DNA from: Micavibrio aeruginosavorus
Lineage (GTDB): Bacteria; Pseudomonadota; Alphaproteobacteria; Micavibrionales; Micavibrionaceae
DNA: 36,284 nucleotides
Direction: 5' to 3'
NCBI GenBank assembly: GCA_003241475.1
Contig: QFQB01000008.1
Coordinates: 1 to 36,284 of the forward strand
The stretch's first letter is position 1, and every line of letters begins with the position of its first letter. The notes beneath the pieces were generated by a model that saw only the letters and a list, made by a program, of their open reading frames with translations, had not been told where the DNA came from and did no database searches. Position numbers and translations under genes: made by a program. Below, piece after piece: positions 16,843 to 24,621 of the stretch.

Positions 16843-18052
16843 GCACAGGCCTTCCCGCGCCTGCGTTTGCGGCCTCAAACGACCAGATCAGCGAAAACGG
16901 CGCCCAGAAGAAAATCCACTGCACATGCACATTCACCACGTAATGGGCGAAATTGAAAAGGCTGGCCGCATAGACAAGGCATATCATCAGCGTTCCAAAC
17001 CGTAAGGAATAGGAATACGCGCCCGCAGCTCTTTCCTGCATATAGCGCTTTAGTAGCACATAGGCGATATTGACCGAAATGCACAAAAAGAGAAAAAGAC
17101 CGATAAAACCGCCGAAATACGCATGCCCTAAAAAAACATTGTGCGTGGAAGAAAATCCATTTTTGTGGGCTCTAACAACATGATCGAAAAATGTCGGCTC
17201 AACCAGAACACCATGCCCTGTAACAGGAAACTGCTCAATTCCCTCTATCGCCTCGCTCCATATTTCGAACCGGTAGCTGTCAAGCCTGTTGCCAAGCTCT
17301 CCGACAGGCACAAGCCCCGAGAAGAAAACAATCCCGATGGCGAAGACAGCAAAAGCAACAATAATCGCGACGCATTTTTTATGTCCGAAGAAAAACATCG
17401 GCAACAGGCAAAGACCCAATCCAACATAGGCGCTGCGTGTCTGCGTCAGCGCAATCAGCGCCAGAAATCCTACCATCATTCCTGAAATCTGTAGGGTGTG
17501 GCGCTCGGCTTTGTTGTCCCACGCGCAGATTAAAGCGAGTGTCGCACAGCAAAAAAGTAAGGCCAAATGGATCGAATTATCATAGCGACCCAACCCCTGA
17601 AGTCGTTCCTCCCACTCTCTTCCTTCAAAGCCGTAGAAAAGAACGACGCACAAAACGCCCCAGGCAAGACAAGCGCCTGCGAAATAGAACGGCGCTTTGT
17701 TGACATTAAAATTGAAGCGCGGGATGGCGACGGCAAGCGCCGTACAAAACAGGCCTATGCCCACAACATTGCGAAGTAGCTTGACCATTTCCCCGATGGT
17801 AAAATTATCGCTCCACAATCCCGACGCCAGAAAATAGGCCAGATAGAGCATCAAAAAGGCAAAAGAGCGGGTCTGAATAAACGGCTTGAGTTCGTGTCTG
17901 GCTTTGTAGAGAAAGCTACATAAGAAAGGAGCCAGTATGTAAAAAACCAGCCTTAGCGACGCTGAGGGCAGGAAAAGAGAAGCCGTAAACAATATTAGAA
18001 ACGGCAAAGCCGCCTTATGTTCCCGGCAAAATTCCAAAGCCCCCGCCTTCAT
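16835..18052 (-). CDS. O-antigen ligase family membrane protein
   Basis: 405 aa, about ten or more membrane helices, with the WaaL/Wzy_C layout. A run of helices leads to a periplasmic loop containing RFEIWSEAIEGIEQFPVTGHG and THNVFLGHAYFGG, the conserved region of O-antigen ligases and polymerases, then more helices. It probably joins or polymerises surface glycans at the periplasmic face. ATG 18052 is two bases after the stop of the upstream glycosyltransferase, with AGGTG about ten bases before it; an open frame to 18130 lies inside that gene and is rejected. Ligase and polymerase cannot be told apart here. Confidence 0.82.
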   Translation of the reverse strand: MKAGALEFCREHKAALPFLILFTASLFLPSASLRLVFYILAPFLCSFLYKARHELKPFIQTRSFAFLMLYLAYFLASGLWSDNFTIGEMVKLLRNVVGIGLFCTALAVAIPRFNFNVNKAPFYFAGACLAWGVLCVVLFYGFEGREWEERLQGLGRYDNSIHLALLFCCATLALICAWDNKAERHTLQISGMMVGFLALIALTQTRSAYVGLGLCLLPMFFFGHKKCVAIIVAFAVFAIGIVFFSGLVPVGELGNRLDSYRFEIWSEAIEGIEQFPVTGHGVLVEPTFFDHVVRAHKNGFSSTHNVFLGHAYFGGFIGLFLFLCISVNIAYVLLKRYMQERAAGAYSYSLRFGTLMICLVYAASLFNFAHYVVNVHVQWIFFWAPFSLIWSFEAANAGAGRPVHA

Positions 18053-18054
18053 TG

Positions 18055-19083
18055 TTAATACACCTGCGTCGGCCATCTGTAATCCATCGACAGCGGCAGA
18101 TCGAACACGCGCTCGATCATGTACTGACATATTTTATCGGTCAGGAAATAATCATGAATTTTTTCATAGCCCGTGCGTGCAATCCTTATGCGTTCGGAAT
18201 CATGGGCCGCGTAATATTTTATTTTATCGACCATTTCCTCATCGCCTTTGAATGATACGAAGGAATCCGTGCCGAAAATATCCTCGAACTGCGGACCTTC
18301 GGGAATGAAGCCGAGCAGGCCGGAAGCCATGTACTGGCTCATGCGTCCCGATGCATACAGGTAGTAGTTCTCGGTCTTGTTCATGCACAATCCCATTTTG
18401 CACCGCTCGAGCAGCTCGTAATATGCCGCGCCGTAGACGCGTTCCTCATTCACGCCCGCCCCGCCGATATGCACTTTGACATCGCCCTTGTTGGCCAGAA
18501 GATACTGCACGGTATCCTGTCTATGATCATGCTGGTCGCGAAGGACAGAACCCAGAAACAAAAAATCGATATCGGCATTCGGGTTGGCGAACGCCTGCTT
18601 GACCTCGAGCGCGGGATCGACAGGATTGGGCATAAATCCCACGACGGTTCTCGGGTTGGAAAATTTCTTGAGCGCCTCCCCCGCCGTCGTAATGAAAATG
18701 CCTTCGACATGGCCGGAGCGCTGCATGATATCCGCGCAGTTGTTGGGCGAGTTGAGCGGATCGACATTGCGGTACATCATGCGCACGCCCGGACAGATTT
18801 TGCGGATTTGCGCCAGCGTGTCGTTGGAAACATTCTTGCAATGGCCCAGAACGATCATATGCGGCTGATATGATTTGCAGTCTTCGATCAGCTTCGCATT
18901 CATCGCCTTGATGCCGCGGCGCTGCGATCTGAAAATATTGGAGTACCGCGCCACGTCGCGGTCATGGAACATATAGACATTGTGACCAAGACGGGTAAAG
19001 CCGTTGATCAGTTTTTGCGGGGTAAAATAGAATTTATCCGCTCTTTCAAGCCCTTGCGCCGAGCCGACATAGAGTATTCTCAT
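18055..19083 (-). CDS. glycosyltransferase, CgeB/GT4-like
   Basis: 342 aa cytoplasmic GT-B type protein. It starts MRILYVGSA, and the N-terminal half has Rossmann-like strands (HMIVLGHCKN, GIFITTAG). The C-terminal half has the donor-site pattern DIDFLFLGSV, then YYLYASGRMSQYMASGLLGFIPEGPQFEDIF, as in CgeB / Glyco_trans_1_2 proteins. A two-base gap to the ligase-like gene shows that they form one transcription unit, consistent with surface glycan assembly. No Shine-Dalgarno sequence is visible upstream. Confidence 0.75.
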   Translation of the reverse strand: MRILYVGSAQGLERADKFYFTPQKLINGFTRLGHNVYMFHDRDVARYSNIFRSQRRGIKAMNAKLIEDCKSYQPHMIVLGHCKNVSNDTLAQIRKICPGVRMMYRNVDPLNSPNNCADIMQRSGHVEGIFITTAGEALKKFSNPRTVVGFMPNPVDPALEVKQAFANPNADIDFLFLGSVLRDQHDHRQDTVQYLLANKGDVKVHIGGAGVNEERVYGAAYYELLERCKMGLCMNKTENYYLYASGRMSQYMASGLLGFIPEGPQFEDIFGTDSFVSFKGDEEMVDKIKYYAAHDSERIRIARTGYEKIHDYFLTDKICQYMIERVFDLPLSMDYRWPTQVY

Positions 19084-19131
19084 GGCGAGAGAATAGCATA
19101 ACGGACGGAATTGAAAAGCCGTCGGGAAAGG

Positions 19132-20097
19132 TTATTCCGCCGCCATTTTAATGAGTTTTTCTTCCCGCGCTTTGCGAAGACGCGCAAAATCGTCTCCCGC
19201 GTGATAGCTGGAACGGGTCAGCGGCGTCGCGGAAACCATCAGGAATCCTTTGGCGCGGGCCATCTTCTCGAGCCCCTCGAATTCTTCGGGCGTCCAAAAA
19301 TGCTCGACGGGCGCATGCTTGGGCGTAGGTTGCAGATACTGGCCGATAGTGATGAAATCGATATCGGCGGCGCGCATGTCGTCCATGACTTGCGCAATCT
19401 CTTCTTTGGTTTCGCCAAGCCCGACCATAAGTCCGGATTTGGTAAAGATGCTGGGGTCCACTTCCTTCACGCGTTCCAGCAAGCGCAGAGAGCGGAAATA
19501 CCGCGCGCCCGGACGGATCGTCGGATACAGGCGCGGAACGGTTTCGAGGTTGTGATTGAATACATCGGGGCGCGCGCGGATCACCGCGTCGATATCGTCT
19601 TTCTTGCCGCGGAAATCTCCGGGAAGAATTTCGATCGTCGTCTCCGGCGATTTAAACCGGATCGCACCGATGGTTTTGACGAAATGGTCTGCACCGCTAT
19701 CGTCAAGGTCGTCACGGTCCACCGATGTAACGACCACATGGGACAATCCCATCTGCTCGACGGCAACGCCCACGCGCAAAGGTTCGTACTTGTCCAGCTC
19801 GTTGGGTTTGCCTGTGGCGACGTTGCAAAAAGAGCAAGCGCGGGTGCAGACCTCGCCCATAATCATAAAGGTTGCGTGTTTTTTATCCCAGCATTCGCCG
19901 ATGTTCGGGCATCCCGCCTCTTCGCACACGGTTGTGAGTTTCAAGCCTTTGACGGTGGCGAGCGTTTCGGAATAGACCTTGCCTTGCGGCGCTTTCACGC
20001 GGATCCAGTCCGGCTTCTTGCCCATCGGGCGATCCGGACGTTTTTGCTTTTCAGGGTGGCGCTTAGCGCGGTCCAGAAGGTCGGGGTTATAGGTCAT
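19132..20097 (-). CDS. lipA: lipoyl synthase
   Basis: Radical SAM enzyme that inserts two sulfurs into protein-bound octanoyl groups to make lipoyl cofactor. The 321-aa product has the auxiliary cluster cysteines C58, C63 and C69 (CEEAGCPNIGEC), the radical SAM cluster C84, C88 and C91 (CTRACSFC), and the C-terminal RSSYHAG with the cluster-binding Ser. AGAGGG precedes the ATG. Its likely local clients are the lipoyl domains of PdhB and PdhC encoded downstream in the window. Confidence 0.97.
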   Translation of the reverse strand: MTYNPDLLDRAKRHPEKQKRPDRPMGKKPDWIRVKAPQGKVYSETLATVKGLKLTTVCEEAGCPNIGECWDKKHATFMIMGEVCTRACSFCNVATGKPNELDKYEPLRVGVAVEQMGLSHVVVTSVDRDDLDDSGADHFVKTIGAIRFKSPETTIEILPGDFRGKKDDIDAVIRARPDVFNHNLETVPRLYPTIRPGARYFRSLRLLERVKEVDPSIFTKSGLMVGLGETKEEIAQVMDDMRAADIDFITIGQYLQPTPKHAPVEHFWTPEEFEGLEKMARAKGFLMVSATPLTRSSYHAGDDFARLRKAREEKLIKMAAE

Positions 20098-20152
20098 CTT
20101 GCCCTCTTGAATACACCAAACGGGATGAAAACGCTATAAAATGTGGGGTGGG

Positions 20153-20178
20153 AAAAGGCGGTTTCAAGCCGCCTTTTT
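20153..20178. terminator. bidirectional rho-independent terminator
   Basis: AAAA, stem GGCGG (20157-20161), loop TTTCAAG, stem CCGCC (20169-20173), TTTTT. It has a T-tract on both strands. On the minus strand it ends the small gene at 20164, whose stop codon lies in the loop, and separates it from lipA. Confidence 0.8.
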
Positions 20179-20367
20179 GCTGAATTTTTCGAGCGCGCGC
20201 TCGTGCTTGATCAAGCGGACATCGTTGGCCGCTTCCATCGTCTGGTTGTTCCAGAGCATATGGGCCAGTTCGAGGTCGCGTTCGTTCAGAATATCATCCG
20301 CCGTCACATCGCATTGTTGCGCCTGCACAATGGAGTCGTTGATTGAAATCACCTTGTTTTCTGCCAT
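20164..20367 (-). CDS. small conserved-looking hypothetical protein
   Basis: Unknown function, 67 aa, acidic N-terminal half and basic C-terminus, no signal or membrane segment, so probably cytoplasmic and helical. The gene is well formed: promoter TTGTAA-17-TATATT, leader of about 30 nt, GAGGG eight bases before the ATG, and a terminator over its stop. That makes it a one-gene transcript. No motif allows a functional call. Confidence 0.7.
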   Translation of the reverse strand: MAENKVISINDSIVQAQQCDVTADDILNERDLELAHMLWNNQTMEAANDVRLIKHERALEKFSKKAA

Positions 20368-20403
20368 TTTTATACCCTCTACGCATTAACCTTGTTGCAA
20401 TGC

Positions 20404-20432
20404 AATATAGCATGTTGGATATAAAATTACAA
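20404..20432 (-). promoter_or_regulatory. promoter of the small gene at 20164-20367
   Basis: Minus strand: TTGTAA (20432-20427), 17-base spacer, TATATT (20409-20404). Expected start of transcription near 20397, about 30 nt before the ATG. Good match and spacing. Confidence 0.6.
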
Positions 20433-20528
20433 ATATTTCGTTCCGCTGATATGCGCAGGAAATCCGCCCATCCCGGCTGAAGTTCAACAGGCCCGAATAT
20501 TGAGCAAAATCAGGAAGATGCAAAACCT

Positions 20529-21935
20529 CTAAAAATGAATCGTCTTTCCGTACGCGTTCAGCACGCTTTCATGCATCATCTCGGACAGCGTCGGGTGCGC
20601 GAACACCGTGTGCATGAATTCGGCTTCGGTCAGTTCGTTCGTCTTGCCGATCACGTAGCCTTGAATCAGCTCGGTCACTTCCGCGCCGATCATGTGCGCG
20701 CCGAGCAGCTCGCCCGTTTTCGCATCGAAGATCGTTTTGACGAAGCCTTCCGGCTCGCCGAGCGCAATCGCCTTGCCGTTGCCGATGAACGGAAATTTTC
20801 CGACCTTGATGTTCAGTCCCTTTTCCTTGCATGCGCGTTCCGTGAGTCCCACCGATGCCACCTGCGGCCAGCAATAAGTGCATCCCGGAATATTGGATTT
20901 GACCATCGGATGTACGTCTTTTTGTCCCGCAATCTTCTCCACGCAGATAATGCCTTCATGCGAAGCCTTGTGCGCAAGCCATGGCGCGCCCACGCAGTCG
21001 CCGATCGCGTATACGCCCGCCTCGCCCGTTTTCAGATACTCATCGACGACGATATGCCCGCGGTCCAGCTTTACGCCCGGCGCATTCTCAAGGCCGATAT
21101 TTTCCGTGTTTGCGGCAATTCCGACCGCCATGATCACGCGGTCCGCCGTAATTTTTTCAACCTTGCCGCCGACTTCGACATGCACCGTCACATTGTCCTT
21201 GCCCTTTTCCAGCTTTTTCGTGACCGCGCCGGTGAGGATTTTCATGCCCTGCTTTTCGAACGCTTTGCGCGCGAACGCGGACACTTCATCGTCTTCCACC
21301 GGCATCACGCGGTCCATCATCTCGATGACCGTCACATCCGCGCCGAGCGTTTTGTAGAAGGAAGCAAACTCGATACCGATTGCGCCCGATCCGACAACGA
21401 CAAGCGATTTGGGCATCATGTCCGGCACCATCGCTTCGCGGTATGTCCAGATCAGCTTGCCGTCCGGCTCCAGCCCCGGCAATTGTCTGGCGCGCGCGCC
21501 GACGGCGAGGATGATATGCTTGCCTGTCAGCTCGTCGATCTTCTTGCCGTCTTTTTCAAGGCTCACTTTGCCTTTGCCGGCCAGCTTGCCGTACGCATCG
21601 AACACGGCGACTTTGTTTTTCTTGAGCAGGTGGCCAACGCCGCCCGACAATTGTTTGGCCACGCCACGGGACCGCTCGACGATTTTTTTCACATCGAACG
21701 AAATCTCGCCTTTAACGCTGAGGCCGAACTGGTCCGCATGCTTCATCAGATGATAGATTTCCGAAGACCGCAACAGCGCCTTGGTCGGGATGCATCCCCA
21801 GTTCAGGCAAATCCCGCCCAGATGGTTTGCTTCCACAACGGCCGTTTTCATACCCAGTTGCGCGGCGCGTATCGCCGCCACATAGCCGCCCGGGCCGCCG
21901 CCGATAACGATTACATCGAAATTCTTCTCAGACAT
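20529..21935 (-). CDS. lpd: dihydrolipoyl dehydrogenase (PDH E3)
   Basis: FAD-dependent E3 subunit that reoxidises dihydrolipoyl groups with NAD. The 468-aa product has the FAD-binding GGGPGGYVAA, the redox disulfide GGICLNWGCIPTK (C43, C48), the NAD-binding GSGAIGIEFASF, the second FAD motif VYAIGDC, and the C-terminal catalytic HAHPTLSE-type motif (here FAHPTLSEMMHE). GGICLNW fits E3s encoded with pyruvate dehydrogenase rather than those with 2-oxoglutarate dehydrogenase. AGAGGATAAA lies across the end of the upstream hydrolase gene, one base away, so it is the last gene of the pdh operon. Confidence 0.97.
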   Translation of the reverse strand: MSEKNFDVIVIGGGPGGYVAAIRAAQLGMKTAVVEANHLGGICLNWGCIPTKALLRSSEIYHLMKHADQFGLSVKGEISFDVKKIVERSRGVAKQLSGGVGHLLKKNKVAVFDAYGKLAGKGKVSLEKDGKKIDELTGKHIILAVGARARQLPGLEPDGKLIWTYREAMVPDMMPKSLVVVGSGAIGIEFASFYKTLGADVTVIEMMDRVMPVEDDEVSAFARKAFEKQGMKILTGAVTKKLEKGKDNVTVHVEVGGKVEKITADRVIMAVGIAANTENIGLENAPGVKLDRGHIVVDEYLKTGEAGVYAIGDCVGAPWLAHKASHEGIICVEKIAGQKDVHPMVKSNIPGCTYCWPQVASVGLTERACKEKGLNIKVGKFPFIGNGKAIALGEPEGFVKTIFDAKTGELLGAHMIGAEVTELIQGYVIGKTNELTEAEFMHTVFAHPTLSEMMHESVLNAYGKTIHF

Positions 21936-21936
21936 T

Positions 21937-22767
21937 TTATCCTCTAATCAAAGCCAGTAAGTCTTCAGTTGTATAATTGGGTGTATCGTGTGCGAGCAAT
22001 CCCTGCTCCGGCCATGCATGGTCCACCGCATCCATCACGATCTTTCCGCGTCCGCCGATAGCGGCCTGAAATGCCTTCGTGTCGTTTACGTTCAGCAGCT
22101 CGTCGCGCTCCACGACCAGATAGGTAATCGCAATCTGTTCCGGCAGGGATTTTACGCGGTCCGGCAATGCATGATACGTGTTCTTCAATGTCGCCACGAT
22201 ATCGAACGGATCGTTGAGGGATACTTTGTCCGTAATGCGCGACACCATCAGATATTCCGGCTTCCAGATGCGCATGATGCCGAAATCTCCCGCATCCATG
22301 CCCTGCGCGCCCGCATACAGCAGCAATGATTTTATCTTGTCGATAGGCGCATCGGAGCAGGTCATCGACCATAGCGACGACAGCGCGCCGAACGAATTGC
22401 CGATGACGTGAATGGAATCATATTTTGTGCTTAAAACGTTGAGCGCCACAAGCGGCTCTTCCAGCCATTCGGTGATCGTGGCCGCGCCGCCGCCGATATG
22501 CGTCTCGCGGATCTTGCGTCCTGCCATCAAGCGCGCCGCATTATTGACGAGGATCGGAGCAAATCCACCGGACAGCTTTGTGCCCTTGTGTTTAATCACA
22601 TAAACCGCGTAGCCTTCTTCAACCAAGGCCGCCGCATGGCGTTGTTCGAACACGGTTCCGCCCATACCCGGAAATCCGGGGCAGAACAAAACAACCGACG
22701 ACGCCCCGCCCGCAGGTTCAAACACCTGCGCTTCCACGCCGTCGAATTTATGCCAACTGACTTTCAT
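21937..22767 (-). CDS. alpha/beta hydrolase
   Basis: 276 aa serine hydrolase fold. The nucleophile elbow is GNSFG with S125; the likely acid is in VVERDELLNV and the catalytic His in VDHAWPEQG. An oxyanion-hole region is visible in FCPGFPGMGG. The substrate is unknown. It lies between the NIPSNAP gene (3 bases away) and lpd (1 base away), so it is made with the PDH complex. A thioesterase or lipoyl/acyl-ester hydrolase would be an attractive partner activity, but that is only inferred from position. Confidence 0.82.
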   Translation of the reverse strand: MKVSWHKFDGVEAQVFEPAGGASSVVLFCPGFPGMGGTVFEQRHAAALVEEGYAVYVIKHKGTKLSGGFAPILVNNAARLMAGRKIRETHIGGGAATITEWLEEPLVALNVLSTKYDSIHVIGNSFGALSSLWSMTCSDAPIDKIKSLLLYAGAQGMDAGDFGIMRIWKPEYLMVSRITDKVSLNDPFDIVATLKNTYHALPDRVKSLPEQIAITYLVVERDELLNVNDTKAFQAAIGGRGKIVMDAVDHAWPEQGLLAHDTPNYTTEDLLALIRG

Positions 22768-22770
22768 TTC

Positions 22771-23070
22771 TTATTCTTTGGGCCGGATGATTTTCGTTTC
22801 CTGTTTTACCAGCAAACCTTCGGTTTCCTTCAGGTACGTCGACCACTCGGGATCTTTGTCCCGAGCGGCGCGTTTTATTTCCATGTCGCCGTAATTTTCA
22901 TACGACCACATATGAATCAGCTGGTTTTGCGGACCGACCTCGACCAGATAGATTCCGACAGGTTCGCCGAAATATTTCTTCATGATCGGCACGGCTTTTG
23001 CCATGAACACGCTCATGAACTTCGGCGTCTGGCGCGGAACGATATCGTAGGTGCGATGGTCGATAATCAT
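22771..23070 (-). CDS. NIPSNAP family protein
   Basis: 99 aa dimeric alpha/beta-barrel (ferredoxin-like) protein of the NIPSNAP family. It starts MIIDHRTYDIVPRQTPKF and carries LIHMWSYENYGDMEIKRAARDKDPEW, both typical of the family. Biochemical roles are mostly unknown; some relatives act on small metabolites. It starts three bases after the stop of the small lipoprotein gene and ends three bases before the hydrolase, firmly inside the pdhC-lpd operon. Confidence 0.88.
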   Translation of the reverse strand: MIIDHRTYDIVPRQTPKFMSVFMAKAVPIMKKYFGEPVGIYLVEVGPQNQLIHMWSYENYGDMEIKRAARDKDPEWSTYLKETEGLLVKQETKIIRPKE

Positions 23071-23073
23071 GGA

Positions 23074-23238
23074 TTAGCAGTTGCCTTTTTTGGCCTGACC
23101 AGGAGGGCAAAATCCGCCATGGCCATAACCGCCACCATAGCCGTCATTAACATGAATGCTTGTATCGCGGTCACGCACAGTCGCGTTGCAAGCGGAAAGA
23201 GAGAGCAAACACAAAACAGACAAAAGAACGTATTTCAT
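23074..23238 (-). CDS. small lipoprotein (54 aa)
   Basis: MKYVLLSVLCLLSLSAC is a bacterial lipoprotein signal with lipobox LSAC; the predicted lipidated Cys is residue 17. The mature part is only about 38 residues: a short linker, a Gly/Tyr/His-rich stretch (GYGGGYGHGGF), and a C-terminus with two more cysteines. AAGGA lies about seven bases before ATG 23238; an in-frame ATG at 23244 is possible but too close to it. It sits 18 bases after pdhC, so a surface lipoprotein is apparently cotranscribed with a cytoplasmic complex. Function unknown. Confidence 0.75.
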   Translation of the reverse strand: MKYVLLSVLCLLSLSACNATVRDRDTSIHVNDGYGGGYGHGGFCPPGQAKKGNC

Positions 23239-23256
23239 AGTCATTTCCTTTCTTGA

Positions 23257-24531
23257 TTAAAGTAGCATACTTGCTGGCGTTTCAATGAAACGCTTCACGT
23301 ATTGTAAAAATTCCGCACCAACAGCGCCGTCTACAGTACGGTGATCGGTTGAAAGCGTGCAACTCATGAACGTGCCGATTTTGATCTCGCCGTTTTCGAC
23401 ATAGGGTTTCTCTATCCCTGCGCCCACAGCCAGAATGCAGCTCTGCGGCGGATTGATGATGGCTTGGAAATTCGCAATGCCGAACATGCCGAGGTTGGAC
23501 ACGGTGAACGATCCGCCCTGGAATTCTTCTGGCTTCAATTTCCCATCGCGCGCGCGTCCCGCAAGGTCCTTGATCTCGGACGAGATCGCGGCCAATCCCT
23601 TGCCTTCGGCCTGTTTGACGATCGGCGTCATCAAACCGTTCGGCGTGGCAACCGCCACTGAAATATCCGAATGCTTGTACTGGTGAATACCTGCCTCGTT
23701 CCACGACACATTCGCCGCCGGATAGGCTTTGAGCGCCATGGCGCAGGCCTTGACCACGAAATCGTTGACGGAGATTTTCAGCTTGTCCTTGCCGCCTTCG
23801 TTGAGCGCTTTGCGTGTCGCCAGCAAATCATCGATGCGGCATTCGATGGTTAGATAGAAATGTGGCACGGTGGATTTGGATTCCACCAGACGTTTCGCCG
23901 TAATCTTCTTGATATTATTGACCGGCACTTCGGTATAAATCATGCCGAATGCGTTGACCTTTTCATCGGCGGACAATGCCGGAGCGACATCAGGTCCTCT
24001 CCCCGCGGGAGAGGATTTAGGTGAGAGGTTTTGCGATTGCAGGTCTGCTTTGACGATGCGTCCACGCGGACCCGAGCCTTGTATCTTGCTCAAATCGATA
24101 TTCGCCTCGCGCGCCAAACGCTTTGCAAGCGGTGTGGCAAACACACGGCTACCCATATTTTTGGCCGGAGCCTGAGCAGGCGCAGGCGAGGCAGAAGCAA
24201 CAGGCGCAGCAGCCGGAGCAGGCGCAGGCGAGGCAGCAACCTTCGGTGTTTCCGCTTTCCCTGCCTCTTTCAGCGCATTGTCGTTCTCGCCATCTTCCAG
24301 CAAAATCGCAATCGGCTCGTTCACTTTCACGGCCTGCGTTCCTGCGGGAACCAGAATTTTGCCGATGCGGCCTTCGTCCACGGCTTCCACTTCCATCGTT
24401 GCCTTGTCGGTTTCGATTTCGGCGATGACTTCACCTGCCTTCACCGTGTCGCCTTCTTTTTTGTGCCATTTGGCGAGGTTCCCTTCCGTCATCGTTGGGG
24501 ACAAAGCGGGCATTAAGACTTTAATGGTCAT
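23257..24531 (-). CDS. pdhC: pyruvate dehydrogenase E2, dihydrolipoamide acetyltransferase
   Basis: Core acetyltransferase of the PDH complex, 424 aa. Lipoyl domain 1-80 has lipoyl-Lys K43 (ETDKATMEVE). An Ala/Pro linker (about 95-125) is followed by the peripheral subunit-binding domain (RVFATPLAKRLA...IQGSGPRGRIVKADL, about 127-165), a second linker, and the catalytic domain with DHRTVDGAVGAEF near the C-terminus. ATG 24531 has AGGA six bases upstream and gives the standard lipoyl N-terminus; the open frame to 24798 is rejected. The second linker contains NLSPKSSPAGRGPDV, encoded by a palindromic repeat-like sequence. Confidence 0.96.
   Translation of the reverse strand: MTIKVLMPALSPTMTEGNLAKWHKKEGDTVKAGEVIAEIETDKATMEVEAVDEGRIGKILVPAGTQAVKVNEPIAILLEDGENDNALKEAGKAETPKVAASPAPAPAAAPVASASPAPAQAPAKNMGSRVFATPLAKRLAREANIDLSKIQGSGPRGRIVKADLQSQNLSPKSSPAGRGPDVAPALSADEKVNAFGMIYTEVPVNNIKKITAKRLVESKSTVPHFYLTIECRIDDLLATRKALNEGGKDKLKISVNDFVVKACAMALKAYPAANVSWNEAGIHQYKHSDISVAVATPNGLMTPIVKQAEGKGLAAISSEIKDLAGRARDGKLKPEEFQGGSFTVSNLGMFGIANFQAIINPPQSCILAVGAGIEKPYVENGEIKIGTFMSCTLSTDHRTVDGAVGAEFLQYVKRFIETPASMLL
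23996..24028. repeat. palindromic repeat-like element inside pdhC
   Basis: Perfect palindrome CCTCTCCC (23996-24003), loop CGC, GGGAGAGG (24007-24014), then ATTTAGGTGAGAGG (24015-24028). This closely resembles the dispersed proteobacterial repeat of the form CCCTCTCCC-loop-GGGAGAGGG plus GGTGAGGG. It lies in frame in the linker between the subunit-binding and catalytic domains of E2 and adds about 11 residues. Only one copy is visible in the window, so membership of a repeat family rests on resemblance. Confidence 0.6.
24330..24531 (-). repeat. lipoyl-domain repeat, copy in pdhC
   Basis: First 200 bases or so of pdhC, highly similar at DNA level to the start of pdhB (26158-26359), with long identical stretches such as the codons for KWHKKEGD and ETDKATMEVEAVDEG. 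This is a domain duplication, probably kept alike by selection or gene conversion. Confidence 0.8.
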
Positions 24532-24566
24532 GATCGTTCCTGTTTTTTCCGTTACAGTTTTAAATG

Positions 24567-24593
24567 TTGACTTCCTAATGTTGCCCCTATACT
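24567..24593 (+). promoter_or_regulatory. possible promoter for the opposite-strand gene between pdhC and pdhB
   Basis: TTGACT (24567-24572), 15-base spacer, TATACT (24588-24593). Both boxes are close to consensus but the spacer is short. Transcription would start near 24600 and leave about 20 nt holding AAGGAG before ATG 24622. Confidence 0.5.
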
Positions 24594-24621
24594 GCTTATG
24601 ACAATAAAGGAGCGTAATTTT

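Noticed and set aside
19111..20139. 342-codon open frame antisense to lipA
   Set aside because: lipA carries every catalytic cysteine on the other strand; the antisense product has no recognisable domain.
20535..21947. 470-codon open frame antisense to lpd
   Set aside because: It mirrors lpd almost exactly, has no ribosome site and yields a His/Arg-rich sequence without family features; it is a codon-bias shadow.
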